DNA of 64,000 bases. Source: Acidimicrobiaceae bacterium (GTDB lineage: Bacteria > Actinomycetota > Acidimicrobiia > Acidimicrobiales > RAAP-2). Below, in pieces: positions 62,672 to 64,000 of the stretch. The notes under the pieces were generated by a model. That model had not been told where the DNA came from. It was given only the letters and a program-made list of their open reading frames with translations, and searched no databases. The first letter of the stretch is position 1. Each line of letters starts with the position of its first letter. The stretch spans positions 1 to 64,000 of the forward strand of contig DAIDJP010000035.1 in assembly GCA_027451285.1 (NCBI GenBank), read 5' to 3'. The translations under genes were made by a program, and so were the position numbers.

Positions 62672-63882
62672 TCGATGTCGACGCCGCGACTCTCGGGAAC
62701 GCGCACGAGCAGAGCGAGTGTCGGCAGCAGCGGCAAGAAGGTCACCAGGGCGGGCAGTCGCAACGACGACGCGGCGGCCGCGTGCACGCTGTCGCCGATC
62801 ACGCCGAAGAGCGCCAGTCCCGCGGTCGCCCCGAGGATTCCCGCCAGCGCCACCCAGCCCGCCGCGGTAGAGCGCACTCGCCGCGAGAAGATCTCCGTCG
62901 AGAGCGCGCTCGCGGCCGGCGCGAACACTCCCGCCGCCGCGACGCCGATCATGTAGCCCAGTACGAAGCTCACCCGCCCGCCGCTGTAGGCGACGGTCGA
63001 CGTCACCGCGAGGGCGAGCAACCCGATCGCCACGGTCGCGCGCCGGCCGATGGTGCGAGAGAGAGTGCGCGAGGCGATCAGACCCGCCAGGCCCGTGGCG
63101 GCGCTCGCCACGACGATCCCGGCCACCACGTGAGGAGCCAGCTTCAAGATCCCCTCGGCGTAGACGAAGGCGAATCCGTTCGCCGGGCCGGTCACCATGC
63201 CGGCGGCGAACGCCACGAGGGCGACCGCGACGAGACGCCCACGCTCCTGACGCGGCACCGCCCCGAGTCGCACGAAGTCGTCGCCGTGACGTTGCGACTC
63301 GGGTATCCGTCCGACGAGCGGCGTGATGAAGACGACGGGCACGAGGGTCAGGGCGAAGAGCCAGCGAAAGGATCCGGGGCCGCGGATCAGACCGTGCAGG
63401 ATCGCCGACAGACCAGAGCCCACACCGGCGCCCGCGGCCATGATGACTAGCCGATGAATCCGCTGCGAGGTTGACGAGAGCTCGACCGTGAGAACCTGCA
63501 CGACGGTGGAGACCGCCGTGAGCAGGGGCCGCGCGAGTGCGAAACACGCGACGAAGAACCAGTAGTTGGGGCTGAGCGCCGCGGCGCTCGTGGCGAGCAG
63601 GCCCGCGAGCAGAGCGGCGCGCACCACCCGAATACGTCCGCGGTGGTCGGCGAGCGCCGTCACGGGCAGCGCAGCCAACGACGCCAGGCGTACGACGGCC
63701 AGACCAATACCGATCACCGAGCCTGACAGCCCGACCACCGCGCGCAGTGAGCCCGTCGGTTCGACGTGGCCGAAGTGGCGCGCGACGTCGTTGAGTGAGG
63801 CCACCGCGCCAAACTGGGCGAAGCCCGCGGCGAGAGCGATCGCGAAGAGGATGCCGATCGCCCGGCGCGGCGACGTCGCCAC
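62668..63882 (-). CDS. Major facilitator superfamily transporter
   Basis: A 404-residue protein with twelve predicted membrane segments and the MFS A-motif-like loop ALADHRGRIRVVRAA between helices 2 and 3. Efflux of a small molecule is likely but the substrate is unknown. It starts with GTG, and its stop overlaps the convergent EEP gene by 4 bp. Confidence 0.87.
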   Translation of the reverse strand: MATSPRRAIGILFAIALAAGFAQFGAVASLNDVARHFGHVEPTGSLRAVVGLSGSVIGIGLAVVRLASLAALPVTALADHRGRIRVVRAALLAGLLATSAAALSPNYWFFVACFALARPLLTAVSTVVQVLTVELSSTSQRIHRLVIMAAGAGVGSGLSAILHGLIRGPGSFRWLFALTLVPVVFITPLVGRIPESQRHGDDFVRLGAVPRQERGRLVAVALVAFAAGMVTGPANGFAFVYAEGILKLAPHVVAGIVVASAATGLAGLIASRTLSRTIGRRATVAIGLLALAVTSTVAYSGGRVSFVLGYMIGVAAAGVFAPAASALSTEIFSRRVRSTAAGWVALAGILGATAGLALFGVIGDSVHAAAASSLRLPALVTFLPLLPTLALLVRVPESRGVDID

Positions 63883-63885
63883 GCC

Positions 63886-64000
63886 CTAGTCGAGTGAAAC
63901 GGAGTCGTCCACGACGACGAGGGTCTTGCCGTGGTTGCCGCCGCTGAAGAGAAGGTTCAGCGCGTCAGGCGCGTTCTCGAGTCCCCTGACCAGATGCTCA
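63886..64000 (-). CDS. NADP-dependent oxidoreductase (MDR / CurA-YncB type), C-terminal fragment
   Basis: Only the last 37 codons are inside the window. The segment GLENAPDALNLLFSGGNHGK then TLVVVDDS matches the closing helix and strand of the CurA/prostaglandin-reductase branch of medium-chain dehydrogenases (zinc-free). The nucleotide-binding domain lies beyond the right edge. Confidence 0.75.
   Translation of the reverse strand, partial: EHLVRGLENAPDALNLLFSGGNHGKTLVVVDDSVSLD

Noticed and set aside
61915-63450. A 511-codon plus-strand open frame spanning the EEP and MFS genes
   Set aside because: Crosses two genes with clear motifs and encodes a Arg/Pro/Gly-rich product without domain signs.

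Overview
The window is dense, high-GC chromosomal DNA in which genes sit almost end to end, often with 1-8 bp overlaps and many GTG starts. Several things point to the phylum Actinomycetota: the mec / cysO / cysM / rph / rdgB block has the gene order known from mycobacteria, there is a DUF3039 protein, smpB is followed by tmRNA, and a glpD / AGPS-like / FGGY-kinase block is present. I infer an acidimicrobial-type actinobacterium, but nothing here fixes the genus. I see no prophage, insertion sequence, integron or CRISPR array; apart from one sulfur-related operon the window reads as core chromosome.

Layout. 1-9.5 kb: end of a rhodanese gene, a tight cluster of DnaA-box-like 9-mers, divergent msrA and a Fur-family regulator, an ABC-2 type transporter, nitroreductase, a CoA-transferase, a polar amino-acid ABC importer (binding protein, permease, ATPase), an HSL-type esterase, tRNA-Gly with a strong terminator, and dut. 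9.5-16.8 kb: orn overlapping an acyl-CoA synthetase, an aldo/keto reductase, a 1-Cys peroxiredoxin, a HAD phosphatase, and a clpP / Wzm / Wzt operon for polysaccharide export. 16.8-24.3 kb: tRNA-Leu, a DEAD-box helicase with a C-terminal cold-shock domain, FKBP, a LON-domain protein, rdgB, rph, the CysM/CysO/Mec cysteine pathway with an interposed DoxX protein, smpB and ssrA.

24.4-31.6 kb holds the most distinctive system: a seven-gene minus-strand operon tusA - mvhD-like - dsrE2 - (HdrA with an internal GltD module) - hdrA - small winged-helix-like protein - qmoC-like. It combines sulfane-sulfur carriers with HdrA flavoproteins, an MvhD relay, a possible NAD(P)H module and a membrane quinone-linked subunit. 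HdrB, Dsr or Apr genes are not present in the window. An AT-rich 300 bp control region with two TACGTA palindromes precedes it.

31.8-49 kb: PAQR/hemolysin III, a membrane-anchored unknown, GNAT, YaaA, a TrmA/RlmD-type methyltransferase, an amidotransferase, small cysteine-rich proteins, fatty-acid type enzymes (racemase, acyl-CoA dehydrogenase), the glycerol-3-phosphate block, an xseA / xseB / metallo-hydrolase / flavoprotein operon, and RNase P RNA. 49-64 kb: two asymmetric heterodimeric ABC exporters flanking a TM0106-type nuclease, then aldo/keto reductase, a phosphatase / zinc-ribbon / NUDIX / FMN protein / PhzF-like operon, an EEP-family hydrolase, an MFS transporter and the end of an NADP-dependent oxidoreductase.

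A recurrent promoter pattern helps to set starts: at 17 or more genes a TANNNT hexamer ends exactly 6 nt before an ATG or GTG and no Shine-Dalgarno sequence is visible, as expected for leaderless mRNAs. Internal operon genes use overlaps, and genes with real leaders (rph, peroxiredoxin, tusA, cysO, doxX) show clear Shine-Dalgarno sequences.
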